Assembly: GCA_025617745.1 (NCBI GenBank)
Contig: CM046853.1
Location: forward strand, 61,270,616 to 61,334,615
Origin: Heliocidaris erythrogramma
Taxonomy: Eukaryota; Echinodermata; Echinoidea; Camarodonta; Echinometridae
Length of the DNA stretch: 64,000 bases
Direction of reading: 5' to 3'
The position numbers and the translations under genes were made by a program. Each line of letters starts with the position of its first letter. Position 1 is the stretch's first letter. Below, piece by piece: positions 47,121-59,600 of this stretch. Below the pieces are notes generated by a model, which had not been told where the DNA came from, did not search any database, and was given only the letters and a program-made list of their open reading frames with translations.

Positions 47121-50100
47121 CTTAGGCTGTAAGTGGGTTTAGGTTATTTATTAAAGGAATTTTGTATTGTGTATAGTTTTCAGAATTGTTCATTCCTTTT
47201 GAGTGCCATACAGATGTAGAGAATGTGTCTGTAATACATTCAAGAAATTCTTTACACTCATTCAAGATTTACTCCTTTAGTGACTCTTTATTCCGGGGGG
47301 GGGGGGGGGGGGGGTGATTTTCAATTCAGGTAACAAATATAAATGAGTTTTTATACAAAGATCCATAATATTGTCAAAAATACAATTCGTTGTTTTATTT
47401 ACTGCATCGGAAATGGGCAAGTCTATGTGTCCCATATATAACCAAGTATTTGGGAATTGTGTTATGTAATTTTGAAAATAATGTTGACATTAAAATCATT
47501 GTACATATACTTGATATTTTCTCTTGTCCCAGCTGCGGGAGGGCTATCAGCTTGATACAGTCATCAGATACATGTATACAAGTACTAAAATCTTAGTTGG
47601 CCAGTTACGTACAGAACAAAATAGCTTTGACTTGCCCAAATACAAATAAATGTATATATCATACATGTAGCTCTTTTTCCACACACAATTATTTTAAGCA
47701 GGCTGAAACAGATGTTCATGTATAAAGTTGACAGCTTTGATGCATTCATTTTTCCCGCAGAATAATCATAGATTTCCTTTTGAAGAAAAATACAAAATCA
47801 AATGTAGCCTCACTTTTTCTATAAAGGCCACTTAAGGGAAATGGTCAACTTGACCATTCTAGATGGGTTCTCCAGGGCTGCCAAGTCTCCCTGATTTCAC
47901 AGGAGACTCCCTGAAATCGGACACTTATTAACCAGTTTAAATGTCTCCCATCGAATAGTCTTCCTGATTATGGAAAAATTATTGCCATTAGGTTGTATGC
48001 ATTTAATAGACATCTCTCTGATTTCTAATAAAATTTCCCTAAATCTCCCCGATTGTTGAATTCCAATGTTGGCAGCTCTGGTTCTCATTTGGAAAAGAAG
48101 TGGCTGCGAAATAGAGATGGCCATTTAAATAAAGGTACATGTAGCTTGTAATTTGTATGCCTTGTTTGACTGCATAGATTTGTCTTGCTCTGGTTTAGGC
48201 CTACACGTACAGTGAAGAAAAAGCAATTTGATCTACTCATGTGTGTGAAAATCACTTCAAAAGCAAATCTTGAATTTGTGTATTTTAATACAGTTATGAA
48301 ATTTTGGTTCAAAATCTTGTTCATAAGGTAATGTATGATGGGCTGTGATGGTACATGATTCGTGACTGTAAATTATTTCTATGAGAGTACTTTTTTACTT
48401 TGCCCTTGATATATATTCAAAGTAACTACACCGTAGTCAGAAAACTCAGAATACAAAGAGATCTAATCAAGAATGAATGTATATCTTTATTTAATTTGCA
48501 CTTGGATATGGAGTGCATGACAGAAAAAGAGTTTTCTTAGTAGTTAGTACATTACAAAAAATGATGACTGTATCTAAATATTGACAGATTTTTTTTTCTA
48601 GAGATTTGATTCTAATTTCAAATGTCTGTTGTCAGTTGTCAAGGTAATTTCTTTTCAAAAGGAAGGAATTACAATTGTAGTAATAACCTTGAATTCGAAC
48701 TTATTTTTCCATTTGTCATGGTTTATCTGGATTTATAGATGCTACATGACAAGTACATTCACCCTTCACTAAAGTTCATGTAGTCTATAATGCTTTATTC
48801 TCATAGCTCAGGGCATCAATTTTGTTGGTTCTGTATGTTTTACATCTGTTTAGTTTTTTTTTTGTTTTTTTTTGTTTTGTTTTTTTAATTTCTTATGTGG
48901 AGTTGATGATTCTGTTTTATTCAAAAGCATAGAGGTACGAAATATAGTTCAAGAAAAGACTGGAAAGAAAAACACATGCACTAATACAGTGGAACCTCAT
49001 AATAACAGAGTACCCCCAAAAAAAGAATACATTTTACATGTATATGTATACAGAAAAGAGACTAGCAAACTGGCCTTGTTGTATCAGGTATCTTGTTATA
49101 TAATAGCTCTTTCTAACAAGGTTCCACTGTAAACATTCATGTGGCAGTCTTAAGACTCTACAGTGAAATTGCTACATACATGTAGTTAGCAAATGACAGA
49201 TCAACATTTTAATTCCCCAACTTGTATATATACATGTGTTCTTTTATACTCTACCGGAGGGAATAGTATCTTCAGTTCAGATAGAAATGAGATTTAAATA
49301 ATTGTACTGGTAGTGGGAATAATCTTTATGATTAATGTATAGCACTCATTAAAGTTGTAAAATTGCATTGGAACTTTGTAACTAAGTGTTCAAATTGTGT
49401 AAATGTCAGTAAAAGTAATGTTGGAATTCATGTTTGTTTGTGAAGACAGAATAAGAATTTTTTATTGAGAAATTGTTCTGTGAACACAGTTGCGTATAAA
49501 TTGCCTGTCTCAACAACTGTAAAAAGAAGTCTTTGAAGAATATGTAAAGCCAAATAAACCTGATTCCTTGCTTTGTCATTTCCCAGACCGGTCATACTTT
49601 GAAATGTTCTGGGGACTTGGGGTCAATTGTATCACTGCAGATTTTCAAACAAAGTTTAAAATAACTCTATTACATTACATATCTGAATTAACTTTGTCTG
49701 ACTGTTGTTCTCTATTGCGTTGTTAAAAAAGGGTAGTATCAAAAGGAAGGAGACGGGCAGAAAAAGGGGGAAATTGATGGAGATGAAAACCTAGGAATCA
49801 TTTATACTAGGCCTGATATGAGTTTAATCTTTTCATTGATAAAAAATAATTGTCTGGTACGCACTGTTAATGATGGTATATGTATGTTTTATGTGTAATA
49901 TTTACAAAGTGTCCTTGTACTTTTCCTGAGCAAAGAATGAAAATAAAGGTGTTCATGCAATTTGCATTAATAAAAATTGACAATAAAAAATGATTATTCA
50001 GTATGATGTTATATTTTCTCTTTTGAAACACCAGGACAAATTAATGGGTTGTAATGAATCATTTTAGGGTTAAAATACAAAATAAAATATGGAAATTGAT

Positions 50101-51000
50101 GACAATTCTTTATTTTGTATCTCTGGCAAAAGAATGAATTAAACAAGAATATTCAACAGCTTTGTTCTTTTAATTAACCAAGTTCGCTTGAAAATTTTGA
50201 AGTGCCAACATGATATATTTAACATGTTTCTTTCAAATTTCCTTTTTGCTACCAATACTGTACATTCATGAGCTTTAATAGAGTAATAGATTTATAGCCA
50301 ATTTAACCACATGAGAAAATGTAAAGAACAATGTGCTGTACTACATGTACTTTTGTTCAATAAAATAAGTTAATAATCATCCTCAAGAAATTTCAATTCT
50401 ACTTGAAAATCATGGTTATTACATACATAAAAATAAATATACATTCTACATGTTCGAGTTGTAAAAAGTAAAAAAGTATCTGTTGACAATGTAAATGGGA
50501 CAATTCATGCCACATTATTCTCCATATCCAACATTACACTCCTGTGCTTGAAATGAGATCATGATGTTGCTTTGATTTGAAGTTCATCATCACATATAAA
50601 ATCAAAAGTCTGTATGGAATCAGACTAAAGGAGGAAGATTAAAGTGATTTACCAGTGCAATACATGTAGAATGTATGTAAAAGTAAGTTTCATACACCTT
50701 ACAACAACCAAAAAACGATTTTGAAATTTTGATTTTTCTTGATTGCTAAGTGCTGGATGACAATTTTTTTAATGGAAAATTTGAAATAATAAGCGGCAGA
50801 GTTTTTGCACAAAGATGATACTGGTACATGTATCAATAAATATTATACACTTTCAAGTTGCAGAGGCCAGTGTCCGAGTTCTTCATCAATCTACAAAGTA
50901 CAAATAGGCCTACTTAACTTATCTTTGAGAAAATAAATCGTCAAACATTTGACACATGTATTCTGTGACCTCCCCCACCCCCCCCCCCCCCTTTCTTTTT
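47121..51000. other. MANF 3' region and MANF-C1orf74 intergenic DNA
   Basis: No gene seen. The first part is presumably MANF 3' UTR, with several AATAAA signals at 47645, 49550 and 49943, so its length may vary. It contains a 20-base G run (47296-47315), a mariner-type MITE (48985-49131), many ACATGTA-type palindromes and a C run at about 50982-50993. Confidence 0.6.
48985..49131. mobile_element. 147-bp Tc1/mariner-type MITE
   Basis: Ends TACAGTGGAACCTC and AAGGTTCCACTGTA are inverted, with TA at both borders as for Tc1/mariner target sites. The interior is AT-rich and non-coding. Confidence 0.8.
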
Positions 51001-51006
51001 TTTATT
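51001..51006 (-). terminator. Candidate poly(A) signal of the C1orf74-family gene
   Basis: TTTATT on the plus strand is AATAAA on the minus strand, about 64 bp after the stop codon, followed by a T/G-rich downstream region on the minus strand. Confidence 0.55.
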
Positions 51007-51069
51007 AGTCTACTGAAAATTCCACACTCCTGCACTCCTGCACTCAAAGTCTTGTGTCATTGCAATCAT

Positions 51070-52047
51070 TCACAAAGCAACAACTGGTAAAGTTACAGTG
51101 GAACAGTCAAAAGAAACAAATGTGAAATGTTCACACAGATCTACAGCATGACATATAGACTCTTTCCAATCTGAAATACAATTACTTGCAGTTTCCAGTA
51201 AGCTGGTTGGAATACTGAAAGAATAAATAACATGATTCTTGTTCTCAAACAAGTTGGAAGATCTTCCTACGACATCCAGAGTATCCATCCCCACAGGCTT
51301 TACCATGCAATCACATTTACATTTAATCACATGGAGAGGAGTATGAGCCAGGCAGTTGTCCTGGACATGGAGATCAATCTGATACCAGTAGGATGCTGGA
51401 TATCCAAGCAGAAGGCCGAATATTGTGGAGACATTCCAATCGTCTTTGAGATGAAGATTCAATACCAAATCACAAGAATTCATATCAGCAAATCCAGCTT
51501 CAATCTGTCTCAAAATGTCTTCAGCAATCACCACCATCTGCTCAACAATCTTTCTGTCCGCCCAGGCTGGACTGCGTAATTTCCCACTAACATCAATAAT
51601 GGCACAAAGTCGCTCATCGTAGTGTTCAGATCTTGCAAACCCATCACTGGCATCACCATGATCACTAGATCTAGAGTTTGAAACCAGCTGTGCTAGTTTA
51701 CTTATTAAAATTTGCTTGTTGATGACAAATACATCGTCTTGAATAGTCAATACACCAGTTGATCTGGGGTGCAAAATTTCTCTATTGTCTTGTTTTTCAA
51801 CCTTGCAATTGCCAAACTCGGCTGATGTTAAAGGCTTCGCTTTCTTATCTGTGCGGCAGTTGCAGATGCACATCAATTCAATTTCTGTAGCCAGTTTGTC
51901 CAGGGATTTTGAGTCGCATGATGAATAATCATACAGAAAACTTGGTTTTATCCCTCCAATGACCGCGATGATATCACTTACTATGTTTTTCCATCGTCTA
52001 CCAGCAGTTTTACCCAAGTAATGTGAAACCTTGTTCTGAAAATCCAT
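51070..52047 (-). CDS. C1orf74/UPF0739 family protein
   Basis: 325-aa protein encoded in one exon. From memory of the human protein, it matches the C1orf74 (UPF0739) family: an early VIGGIKPSFLYDYSSC segment (residues 30-45; human VAKGLKPAVLYDC), then DWNVSTIFGLLLGYPASYWY (about 204-223; human DWNLCTVFGILLGYP), DNCLAHTPLHV (about 231-241), YSFSIPTSLLE (about 273-283) and the terminal VTLPVVAL. There is no signal peptide or membrane segment, and the biochemical function is unknown. The insert between residues 50 and 130 is longer and charged compared with the human protein. An acceptor TTTTAG lies one base before the ATG (exon starts 52048), so a 5' UTR exon exists upstream, but the coding region is intronless as in vertebrates. 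Divergent from the EF-hand gene. Confidence 0.88.
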   Translation of the reverse strand: MDFQNKVSHYLGKTAGRRWKNIVSDIIAVIGGIKPSFLYDYSSCDSKSLDKLATEIELMCICNCRTDKKAKPLTSAEFGNCKVEKQDNREILHPRSTGVLTIQDDVFVINKQILISKLAQLVSNSRSSDHGDASDGFARSEHYDERLCAIIDVSGKLRSPAWADRKIVEQMVVIAEDILRQIEAGFADMNSCDLVLNLHLKDDWNVSTIFGLLLGYPASYWYQIDLHVQDNCLAHTPLHVIKCKCDCMVKPVGMDTLDVVGRSSNLFENKNHVIYSFSIPTSLLETASNCISDWKESICHAVDLCEHFTFVSFDCSTVTLPVVAL

Positions 52048-53632
52048 TCTAAAACAGGAAAATAGCTTTTGAAAATGTGTAAGTTAGTGGGACCACACTG
52101 CTAAAATGATGGTCGTAAACTCATGGGCGCAGCCATATTAGGATTTTCTGCTTAAATGTTTTTAAAGAACTTTAAGAATGACAAATTTAATAAATTGTAT
52201 TTTTAAATTTTTTAAAATAATTTAAAACATTTTAAAATTATTTTAAGGCTGCAATAATGGATTTATGGGCTTAAATTTATGTTTACATATTTTACTTCAT
52301 TCTTTGATTGGCAGCATGGGTTGCCTTTGCGACACTGACGTCATACCCTAGCGCTGGCGCTGGCGAGCTCATTGATGGAGGCAATCAAGATATCCGGGAT
52401 GACTATGTATGGACAGCTAATTGATGATGGTAATCAGCTATGCGGAGCTTGTTATTTATCATGACTCAAAGTTCTAACTTGAGCTAGCTTTATACTACAG
52501 TCCTGATTACATCGAGCCCGGCTGAGGTCGCCTTGGCTTTGATTTGACTTTTTTGAGGCTGAGCCTGAGCTTGAGCCTGAGGCTGAGCAATAGACAAGAC
52601 TCAAGAGTTCGACGCCGCCGACCCGGGCGGTAGCGCCAGCGGTCGCGGTCTGGAGCTGAGCTGCAGCCCGCACTGCACTGGCATTACATCGCGAGAGTGT
52701 GACTGTAAGTGTGACTCAGTAAGATGGGGTGTTGCAAGAAAGTTGCAATCAATTGCAAATTGTAAAGCAAATTAGAACAACCATCCTGAATGATTCAGGG
52801 TCTGCCCATTCAAGAAGATGCGCTTGCAACAAAGATTTTGATTGGTCAGTACTGACATGACCGATCAGTTGCAACTTGCAATCAATCGCAACTTTCTTGC
52901 AACACCCCATAAGTAAAACTAATATTAATAAGACTAAATTTTTTAGGCTTAAATATTCAAATATGAATGACGAGTGCCGGTAAACCTAAATAAAACAACA
53001 ACAACAAGAACAGAATGAGAAATTGCAGATTAATTATGGAAATGCTAACCTAATTGAAGAAATATATTTGACATTGCTTGCCTTTGCAAAGCCAAGGTTT
53101 CATTGTGACTCAACTATAATTGCACAATTTGTAGTCAACTTTACTAGTTTTTGTTAGCAGGGTGGGTGATTAGGAAAAAAAGTTTTAGTCTGGACTGGTT
53201 TTGGAAAGAACTAGGCCTAGTCCCCCAAAAGGGTGGTGCTGTACACTTTTTGATTTCATGCTGATGTAATATTGCATTTTTTCAAAATCATTAAAGCTAT
53301 TCCAACAAATGTATCATTTTGAAGAAGATAGATCTATTATTACCATGCCATTCGCCTGCATAGTTTCATTGATATATTATTATATAGACATGATAGAAGT
53401 TATTATTTTTACACAAATCATGTAGACTATATTTAATTCATGGTAAAGAAATGTATGCCAGATGCTTGAACTATAATTATAAATATTGAAAAGGGAAAAT
53501 TATTTTGTTACTAAATTATAAATTTTCTTTTCTTTTTCCTTATCCTAGTTTCATACATAAACAAGGATACAACAATAGCCATGAATAAAAGACTTAATTG
53601 AAAGTGTTCTTATTTCACATTTCATCATCAAG
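52048..53632. promoter_or_regulatory. Shared upstream region of C1orf74-family and EF-hand genes
   Basis: Relatively GC-rich with CpGs around 52310-52700, unlike the AT-rich surroundings, which fits a promoter. A plus-strand donor GACT/GTAAGT at 52704/52705 could end a 5' UTR exon of the EF-hand gene, whose first visible coding exon begins just after an AG at 53631-53632. A MITE (52724-52910) follows immediately. Transcription starts were not determined. Confidence 0.5.
52724..52910. mobile_element. 187-bp MITE with ATGGGGTGTTGCAAGAAAG ends
   Basis: Left end ATGGGGTGTTGCAAGAAAGT and right end CTTTCTTGCAACACCCCAT are near-perfect inverted repeats of about 34 bp, the arms continuing with TTGCAATCAATYGCAA. 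Non-coding. It begins 20 bp downstream of the putative 5' UTR splice donor. Confidence 0.85.
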
Positions 53633-56600
53633 ATGGGGGTGGAATCTGAATTTGATACCATCTTTGACCTCCTGGATGCCCGGCAGAAGGGATGCATTGA
53701 GTATGATGAGATTCTGGACTTCTACCAGGCATTCTATTTCATGCCTGTGGCAAGAGATCAAGTAAGTCTACTTGTGTAGTACTTTTTTTCATACTCTGTA
53801 GGCCTAATTACATTTTGAACGAAAGTAACTGGGCAAGTCCAAGGTATTTTGTCATGAGTTTTCCCATACATTACCTTTTACCTTGTAGAAATAATCCTTG
53901 ATGCAGCTCACATACGAAGCTATACTGGGATGACTGAAATTGTGTGTCAGAAGAAGGTGGCATTGTGTATATACATCACCAAGTATTATGGATTTATGAT
54001 CATTAATTTACACCAGAAGTATTATTTTACTTCTGATCCAAGTTCCAGTAGGACTGTAGACTAAATGTAATCATCGAATATATCAAATTCTGAGATGTCG
54101 TTGATAAAATATTGCACAAAATAGCTTGGACTTTAACAAATTAATTAGTGATAGGGCCTGAGAAATTGTTGAAAGTCTAATTTCTTGTGTGTCTTGATGG
54201 ATAAAGATGTAGTTCAAGACTCCCCAAGCTTATTTGCATTTCAATCCCCTACAATTTATTGTTTTAGATGAATCTTGAAAATACTATTTCAAAAGATGAT
54301 TCAAAATGGTGATCACTGTGAGTGACATCCAAAGATTTTTCATCTGTGCTCTTTACCGATTATTCTTTTCAGGTATGCGAGGCCATAAAGCATGTGTGTG
54401 GAAAAGAAGCTGATGGGAGATGTAGAAAGCATCAGTTTCTAGATCTTGTAGTGGAACTGGAGCGCAGACGTCAGGTTGAGGAGGGGTCATGGTGGGACTT
54501 CAAAGCTCTGGATACAAAGGTTAGCATTGGGTTTATTTATCAGCAATATTTTGATTTTTTTTCTGAAATTGTAGTTTCAACATATAAATCAGAGTAAGCT
54601 CTCTCTCTCTCTCTCTCTGAGTAATCGATTCTTGACAATTGATCATGTGGCGTACTCAGATGCTGCTTGTTAATTGCAACAGTAGTTGAAAAAATAGCCT
54701 CAATTCCTCATTGTTGTATCAGTAAGGGATTCAATTCATTGCTTATGAATTGAGGCAAGTCATTTCGTGTGCACCATTCTGCAGTTTTTCATCAGATTTT
54801 TTATGTTTAATGAAAGAAACTGTATTTTAACATCTGACTTTCATAATGCAGATTGAATACCATTGCAAAAAGTCAATGTTACCCAGGCTTTTAGTACAGT
54901 TAGAGCATTAGTGAAGAAAAACTTGTGCTTCTTAGCATATTACATATCTAATTTTTCCAGGACGCAGACAGAATATCGGTGAAAGAAGGTCTCTTTTTGA
55001 TGAAAGCCACACATCAGGAGCACTTCACCACCATCACATGGCAAAAGTTCCTTGAATCCCGCTCCCATCCACACGAAGACATCAACTATGCAGAGATTCG
55101 TATGTGGCTCTGTAACTGGCCGCTTCACGGGACAAGCTGTGGTTACGATGAGGTCATCGCGATGGGAGAGAAGCTGGATAAGGAGAAGAAGAGACAGGAT
55201 ATGCAGAGGAGAAAGAAAGTCATGAATCTGGAGGTACTGTAGAATTCATTCAGTCCGTTGCAAATCTTGCGCAGCAATGCTCGTGAAATTCGCCACACAC
55301 ATTTGTCTTGGGATGGAGATGTGCAAGACATATTTTTTAATGTGTCAGAAACTGCGTTGCCATGGTAACGGCATATTATGACAATAAATCAGGTTGAAAT
55401 GTTGCTGATCAAACCACTTCCTCATTTTTCAACCAATGCTCAGGAAATTTGGCACATACATTGGGGCGGGGATATTAATGACCTCCAGTTTTGTTTTTTT
55501 CTTATTTCATTGCCGTTTGTGTTCCAAACGCGTCTTTTCTTGCCACCCAGTTTGCGTTAAGCTACCTAATACATGTTTCTTTGCTAGATAACATATAAAA
55601 GCTAAAAAATACATTTGCAGTATAATGTAATTGTCTCTTTTTATTTTCAGGATGATTTTATCAAGGCCATTGAAGCTCAGGAAAAACAGCAGTACAGTAA
55701 CAAATTCAGGAATGAAGCAAAGCGAAAGTTGAATAGGTAAGTATTTTGTTTCCTATTTAATGATAATCAGTTTATTGTATTACCTTTGTAGGTTTGCACT
55801 CACGTACGAAAACCGTTAGGCTAATTAAAATTAATGGAGTATGGGAGATAATTTACTATTAGTTATGATGACGGATAATTAACTTGAGTTTTGACAATGG
55901 ATGATTGACTTGTATTATTTGTATCAAATACAAATACCTGTATCTTATGATCTTTAAATTCATTTGATATTGAGGTTTTAGCATTTCAGAATCATCCATG
56001 GAATATATCCTGCTTTCTGCATTGTATGTTTTTATCTGAGAAAAGGTTATTAGTGATCTGTTATGATCTTGTATCTAAAGTTTTTCTCTGTTACATTTTC
56101 ATAAACAGCATCGTTTTTACACTCCCATGTTTTCTATAGGTGGGTACAGCTCGGAGTTGAATCTCTGCTGTTTGATGATGGATACGATGCCTTTGAAGGA
56201 GATGGTACTCAGAGGAATACAGTCTCAGTCCAGGACCTCATGGAAGCTATGGAAGAGAAATATGATATTCTGAGAGAGAAACTTCTCTGGGAAGCCACTC
56301 AGAAACATGTTGGTAAGATTTAACTGAATATTAGTTTGTTTTGCCATAACCTGCCCCCGAATTGCAATTTTGTCTGGGATGTGATATCCGGTCTTACGTA
56401 GTGATACCAATACATGTTCTGCTAGAAATAATAATTTTTGTATAAGATAGAGAATAAATGTATTTTTCACAGGCAATTGAGAAATACGCTGAAACACAGC
56501 AATTTACAGAGCTTGTTAAGAATATAGCTTTTGCTAAATCCCTGTGAAATATTTTGTGAGATTCTTTGGATGGAAAATAAAGTTCCTTTGAAGACAACAT

Positions 56601-59600
56601 GGTTGTGTACAAATTGTACAAATGGATGCAAGCAAGAATTAGCATGCTTAAAAGCCTTGTACTACATATTTATAGTCCGGATATATACTGTGTATTGTCC
56701 AATGATTACAGAGGTGAACTATTACAGATAGTGCAAGCAACGATGATAGTTTGATTTTTCTCTGAAACAAATGGATGAAAGAGAAATATGGCCTAACTGG
56801 AAGGATAAGAAGAATGATTTGAATGTACCATGAGCTTAATTATTGAAAATTTGATCTTTTGTGTTTGGTTCTTTAACCAAAAGTGAATGATATCATTTAT
56901 GCATGCAGTACTTATTCACTGTTTGGGGGGGGGTGATCATGAGGCAATCATGTTTTTATGATTTATCTAAATTTTCAGGTGAGAGCATCTGGTCATCGAT
57001 GAGGGAAAGTGAGCGTGAGGAACAGGTCTTGAAGGTGAAGACCAAAGAGGCTGACTACAGAGTCAAGGGTAAATAAAGCAACAACATTAACAACAGCAAC
57101 AACAACAAAAACTGTATGACAGGTCTTATTGCATCTCTGTTTGGGAGAGAACCATGGTCTGGTTTCTTATAGAGGCTTATAGATCTGAAATTTTCTTGAT
57201 GAATTTAGCATATATGCATATTAATTATAGTAGCTTGTAAAGGGTCATTCACTCTACTTTTTGAAAATTGTTCTATGGTTATAACCATTTCTCGATGACC
57301 ATTATCCATTTCAGTGATGTTATTCTAAGCATGTAGAGCCTAAATATAACAAGCTGAATTGACCTATGGGTTCATATGATAGTCGTAAAAAGATGTACTA
57401 AACCATTTTTCTGGGCCTAAAGTAGAACTAGAATAGCTATTCTTATAAACACTATTGTCACATTGTTTTAACAGAAAATTTGAATGCTTGAATCCTTCTC
57501 TAATTATATATTCTTTAGGTGACTTTGAGAAGATCACACAGCTGAGTGTCTCCTACCAGCTCTACAATAACACTCTGATCTCCATGATGGGATACGAACG
57601 GTTGGCCCATCTCAAGTACCTCAAGGAACTCCAAGACAAAGTGAAGCAGATGAAAGGTGAAGGGAAGGCACCAGATGAGATGTACCAGGTTTTTGCAGAG
57701 GAACACATGCGGAAGATCCAAGGTTTGAAATAGGAATAAGAATAATAGGAAGTACTGTGAAACCAGAAACTTTCGCGACATAAAAGTTCCGCGAATTGTT
57801 AATGACGGGCAATTTTGCAGCAAGAAACTTTCGCTAATCCTCGCTAATCCTCGAACTAATTTGCGATCTGCAGGTAAATATCTGCTTGAGAGTCCTCGAA
57901 CACGATCTCTTCTAGGTGATCGATCATTTACTGCTTGTGGAACGGTCTTCCTCAAATTCTTCGCTCTTGTGACCAGCTATCCACTTTCAGAACTCAACTC
58001 AAGACATACCTATTTCAGATTGCTTACAACTAGTCATATATTCTTGTCTTTCCCAGGTAGAATCATGAACAGACATTTGGTAGTTTTTCAGTCTCAACAG
58101 CACCTTTGATTAGGCAACTAGATATTGGCGCTATATAATTACCCTGATTGGATTGGCGCTATATAATTACCCTGATTGGATTGGATTGGAATGCAATAAT
58201 TTTATGTTTCAATTGTGATTTTATTATTTCGCGGCATGAAACTTTCGCAAATCTCGACCCTTCAGGAAATTCGAGAAAGTTTCATGCACGCGAAAAATTT
58301 CTGGATTTACAGTAAATGTTCGAAACTTGTTCATATTTGGTAATTGAAGATAATCTTGAGTTTTGTTCATGCCAGAAATTAATTTTTTACAGAACCAAAT
58401 GAAATTAATAATGTGTATTTAAGACTACAGATGAATGACATCTGCCAAATTATTTAGGTAGAAAATGTGTACTAGCTGAGTAACAGGCAAAGGATAATAA
58501 GGACAAGGGACAGTGAGGTAATAGTCCCGATTCATGTGCATAACATGCAGTCTTTTCTATGCATATGTCAGTTGTCCCTGTGATTTTTAAAAATGTTACA
58601 TATTTCCATAGACCTTCACATCAATGTTAGGGAAGCAAATAGTTTTGTGCTTAAACTAAAGACTAAAATGTTCAAAGTTTGAATAATTCCAATTCTGTCC
58701 TTATGAATTATGGTTTTCACTCAAATCTACATTGTTTGGCAATTACATATCCCAATTCCACAATTTGGTTAGATTGCATTGAAGTCTAATTTCCTTGATG
58801 TGTTTAACTTCCTCATTTACAATGTCTACAGGGAGAGCTACAGCAGGTCAGCTTCTTATTGACCTTCACAAACGCCACGTCTCTGAGAGAGACTTCGTTC
58901 TCTCCCTGCTAAAGGGCAGTCAAGGTCGTCCATTGTTTGCTGCCGAGATGGTGACGGAGTATGTCCACTACGTGACGCAGCAGCTCATCGCTGCGTGGGA
59001 GCCGGCCCAGCTGGAATACTCGGCCATGGCTATGGGTATCTCGGAGAGAACTCAAGACCTTAAATCATCCTGGTTAGAATCTCTACCTGTTTATTTGATT
59101 TATTCATTTTCTTTTCATCATCAATAAAGAATTTGATATTGACCATAAATATTTCTCATTATTCATAACATTCAGTGAAATTCGTATGTATCAGGTTGTA
59201 TAGTTACCAAATGAATTGATCTACAGAGGGACTGTCCTTTAAAATGTCATGAAGGTTAAGATGTTTTAAAGCTATTTTGGAATATTTTCCATAAACTATT
59301 AAGTATGCGTTCACGAGAATCTTAGGTCTTCTTTCTCCCATACTTTCCTTTTCTTTATTTTCCAAATCCACAGCTATGACTACGACCGTGACTTGCATGA
59401 GCTACTTGGTCTACACCGACTTCATCAGAATGGTGCGTCCAAACGGCCAGACAAGCCGTCAGGGGAGCACTTTCCCATGGAGGGCAGGAACCGTGGTATT
59501 GTAGACCTGCAGGTGGAGATCATGAGGGCAGTACTCCGGAAACACATCCATGAAAGGATGGTGAGTTAATATAATCACCATTGCTACACGAGCAGGAGTC

